NCBI GenBank assembly: GCA_964602275.1
Contig: CAZRQF010000050.1
Span: forward strand, 1 to 7,060
DNA from: RGIG6291 sp964602275
GTDB lineage: Bacteria; Bacillota; Clostridia; TANB77; UBA1234
Direction of reading: 5' to 3'
DNA: 7,060 nucleotides
The notes beneath the pieces are model-generated. The model was given only the letters and a program-made list of their open reading frames with translations, ran no database searches and was not told where the DNA came from. This document shows, piece by piece, positions 5,647-7,060 of this stretch. The first letter of the stretch is position 1. Every line of letters begins with the position of its first letter. Made by a program: the position numbers and the translations under genes.

Positions 5647-6141
5647 ATGGCTATAATTTACTATTATGTAGAGAAAGATAAAGTTTCTGACTTTTTAAAA
5701 TATGGTATCAAACTATCAGAAAATTTTTCAAAAGAAGTTAATATAAACGGTTATTTGAAGCAATGCTTTTTTGGTCTTATAAATCCAAAAGACGATGAAA
5801 ATAAATATAATTCTGAAAATTTTGAATGTTTAAAACTAGATATTCCAACTGCTAATTGTAGGGTTTTTGATAATTCTTTACAAGATGGTCAAGTAAAACA
5901 TATGCCATCTGTTGAGCTCGACAAATACATTTTTGGAAAATTCAAAACTCCAGAAGTAGCAATAACTAGCTCTATTCTTCCAGAGCATATTTCAGTTTTA
6001 AATAAAGACATTGACTATCCTGTATTGTTTGATAATTCACGAGATTTGTTTTATCAACTTAGAATTCAAATAATGTTAGACGAGCTTTCGCCTAAAGAAG
6101 CTTACCTTGCTTTGAAAAACTATATTGATAATAGCTATTGA
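5647..6141 (+). CDS. Hypothetical protein, 164 residues
   Basis: I do not recognise this protein with confidence. It is soluble-looking, with no signal peptide or membrane segment in the chosen frame, no Cys pairs typical of metal sites, and slightly acidic. Visible blocks are an N-terminal IIYYYVEKDKVSDFLKYGIKLSEN (3-26), INGYLKQCFFGLINPKDD (33-50), FECLKLDIP (59-67), VELDKYIFGKFKTPEVAITSSILPEHISVLNK (89-120) and a helical C-terminus (144-160). The start, a YYY...YGIKLS opening followed by short beta-strands, vaguely recalls small ADP-ribosyltransferase-like proteins of the DarT/DUF4433 kind, but no catalytic set can be pointed out, so this is only a search hint. ATG 5647 is chosen because GGGGTGA (5633-5639) lies 7 nt upstream. 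A longer in-frame version from 5575 would add a hydrophobic 24-residue stretch that runs through the promoter. It is transcribed away from por, towards mecA. Confidence 0.75.
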   Translation: MAIIYYYVEKDKVSDFLKYGIKLSENFSKEVNINGYLKQCFFGLINPKDDENKYNSENFECLKLDIPTANCRVFDNSLQDGQVKHMPSVELDKYIFGKFKTPEVAITSSILPEHISVLNKDIDYPVLFDNSRDLFYQLRIQIMLDELSPKEAYLALKNYIDNSY

Positions 6142-6318
6142 TTTTTTCCAAAAAATGTTTTATTATTACAACTAATTTGGTACAATGTACATTATTTAAT
6201 ATAGTTGTATATAATATTTTGTACTTTGTTTTACCATTATTTTAGCATTGAATATTTAACAAAATTTTTATATATTTATATTAAGAAAGGTTTTTATCAT
6301 TAGGAAGGGAGGCTTTTT
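6142..6318 (+). promoter_or_regulatory. mecA control region with 11-bp palindrome
   Basis: This 177-bp gap has no gene. A perfect palindrome GTACA-A-TGTAC (6180-6190) overlaps an extended -10 candidate, TG-G-TACAAT (6178-6186). A second -10 candidate, TATAAT (6210-6215), has only a weak -35 (TGTACA, 6186-6191, 18-bp spacing) that is itself half of the palindrome. Either way a protein bound to the palindrome would meet the polymerase. No clear terminator for the preceding gene is visible; TTTTTT-CC-AAAAAA just after its stop (6142-6155) is too weak. GGGAGG for mecA is at 6307-6312. Confidence 0.45.
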
Positions 6319-6951
6319 ATGAAAATAGAAAAACTTAACGAAAATAAAATTAAAATAACTCTAAGCGTAGACGACCTTGCAGAAAGAAATATTGATATTC
6401 AATCTTTTATATACAATTCTCCAGAATCACAAGATATGTTTTGGGATATGATGCAAGAAGCAGAACAAGAATATGGTTTTACTATTGATGAATCTATGAT
6501 ATATGTTGAAGCATCTTCTGTTGGAGCTGGAATATTTACTCTAACTGTTACAAAAACTAAAGAAACCTTAAACATGCCAACTTCAAAACCAAGAAAGAAC
6601 TTAAAAAAAGGAAATTTCAAATTGAAAAGAAAAACAACCTCTGTTCAATCTGAAAATTCTATTTACTTATTTTCATCATTTGATGATATTTGCGACTTTT
6701 GCAGTTATGTTGATTGTACAAAATTAACCTCTAATTCATTATATAAATTAAACGAACAATACTATTTAAAAGTATCGAATATGCCTTACAATACTATTTT
6801 AGAATTTGCAGTGCAAGTTAGCAATCCAGAGCTTACATTTGCTAGACTTAAAGAATATGGAACTGTTATAAAAGAAGATACCGCTTTACAAGATATTTCT
6901 TTTTATTTCAACAAAAAGAGCAAAAGGAAAAGCAAAAAATATAAAACATAA
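6319..6951 (+). CDS. mecA: MecA-family adaptor protein (ClpC partner)
   Basis: A 210-residue member of the MecA/YpbH family. Such adaptors bind ClpC and feed it substrates for ClpCP degradation; in Bacillus subtilis MecA delivers the competence factor ComK. The N-terminal substrate-binding domain (1-80) has the family opening MKIEKLNENKIKITLS, a DDLAERNID segment and SQDMFWDMMQEAEQEYGF (37-54), followed by the strand GAGIFTLTVTKT. A basic linker rich in Lys (about 85-108) leads to the ClpC-binding C-terminal domain (about 113-198): YLFSSFDDICDFCSYV, SLYKLNEQYYLKV and EFAVQVSNPELTFARLKEYG. An unusual tail, KKSKRKSKKYKT (199-210), is strongly basic. The start is fixed by GGGAGG at 6307-6312, 6 nt upstream. 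Outside Bacilli the substrate is not known from sequence, so the competence role should not be assumed. Confidence 0.93.
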   Translation: MKIEKLNENKIKITLSVDDLAERNIDIQSFIYNSPESQDMFWDMMQEAEQEYGFTIDESMIYVEASSVGAGIFTLTVTKTKETLNMPTSKPRKNLKKGNFKLKRKTTSVQSENSIYLFSSFDDICDFCSYVDCTKLTSNSLYKLNEQYYLKVSNMPYNTILEFAVQVSNPELTFARLKEYGTVIKEDTALQDISFYFNKKSKRKSKKYKT

Positions 6952-6955
6952 TGTT

Positions 6956-6989
6956 TTAAAGTGCTTTAAATAATAAAGCACTTTAATTT
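6956..6989 (+). terminator. 13-bp hairpin between mecA and tRNA-Pro
   Basis: TTAAAGTGCTTTA (6956-6968) pairs perfectly with 6974-6986 across a 5-nt AATAA loop. It begins 4 nt after the mecA stop, the usual place of a terminator, but only TTTC follows before the tRNA begins at 6990. With so short a T-tract it may terminate poorly, and read-through into the tRNA is plausible. Confidence 0.6.
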
Positions 6990-7060
6990 CGGGGTGTGGC
7001 TCAGTTGGTAGAGCGCTTGGTTCGGGACCAAGAGGCCGTGCGTTCAAATCGCATCACTCC
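6990..7060 (+). tRNA. tRNA-Pro, anticodon CGG (3' end cut by window)
   Basis: A complete cloverleaf can be folded except for the last bases. The acceptor 5' strand CGGGGTG (6990-6996) pairs with CACTCC (7055-7060), and the last pair needs a G just beyond the window. The D stem GCTC/GAGC (6999-7002, 7011-7014) has the GG of the D loop at 7007-7008. The anticodon stem is CTTGG/CCAAG with loop TTCGGGA (7021-7027), giving anticodon CGG at 7023-7025 and G37, as usual for proline tRNAs. The variable loop has 5 nt. The T stem GTGCG/CGCAT closes a TTCAAAT loop. It reads codon CCG. Discriminator and CCA lie outside the window. Confidence 0.95.

Noticed and set aside
1..7060. CRISPR array, insertion sequence, prophage or riboswitch
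   Set aside because: No regularly spaced repeats, transposase, phage gene or recognisable aptamer is visible; all long gaps are accounted for by promoters, hairpins or operators.

Overview
The window is AT-rich bacterial DNA, and the gene content points to a low-GC Firmicute, most likely an anaerobic member of the Clostridia. The evidence is strong AGGAGG-type ribosome binding sites, a MecA-family adaptor, A/T-ending codons and a ferredoxin-dependent pyruvate oxidoreductase. I cannot name the species.

Layout, left to right. (1) 1-231: probable last codons of an upstream + strand gene, a 15-bp hairpin that may be its terminator, then a control region with a two-site C-box operator. (2) 232-1292, + strand: a small XRE-type controller (C) protein and, 2 bp after its stop, a putative Type II restriction endonuclease of the PD-(D/E)XK kind with a variant active site. 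(3) 1324-2412, - strand: a C5-cytosine DNA methyltransferase converging on the endonuclease gene. The hairpin between them forms partly from the last codons of the methyltransferase. (4) 2464-5527, - strand: porG-porD-porA-porB, the four-subunit pyruvate:ferredoxin oxidoreductase, in one tightly packed operon. (5) 5528-5646: divergent promoters, with near-consensus boxes in both directions. (6) 5647-6141, + strand: an unrecognised 164-residue protein. (7) 6319-6951, + strand: MecA. (8) 6956-7060: a 13-bp hairpin followed after 3 nt by tRNA-Pro (anticodon CGG), cut by the window end.

How the parts work together. The controller, endonuclease and methyltransferase form a C-protein-regulated Type II restriction-modification system. 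The operator in front of the controller gene matches the 15-bp repeat spacing and ACT-N3-AGT pattern of known C-boxes, and the recognition helix carries the RTYIS-x-IE signature of C proteins. The methyltransferase gene lies 51 bp downstream of porB on the same strand, and I see no terminator between them. It could therefore be read from the strong por promoter while the endonuclease waits for controller build-up, which would be a simple way to modify the host before cutting starts. The por operon is ordinary central metabolism: pyruvate + CoA to acetyl-CoA + CO2 with reduced ferredoxin.

Nothing here is clearly a new kind of system. The points most worth checking are the por/methyltransferase linkage, the endonuclease family and specificity, the dyads at the por promoter, a perfect 12-bp inverted repeat inside the methyltransferase gene, and the promoterless-looking tRNA.
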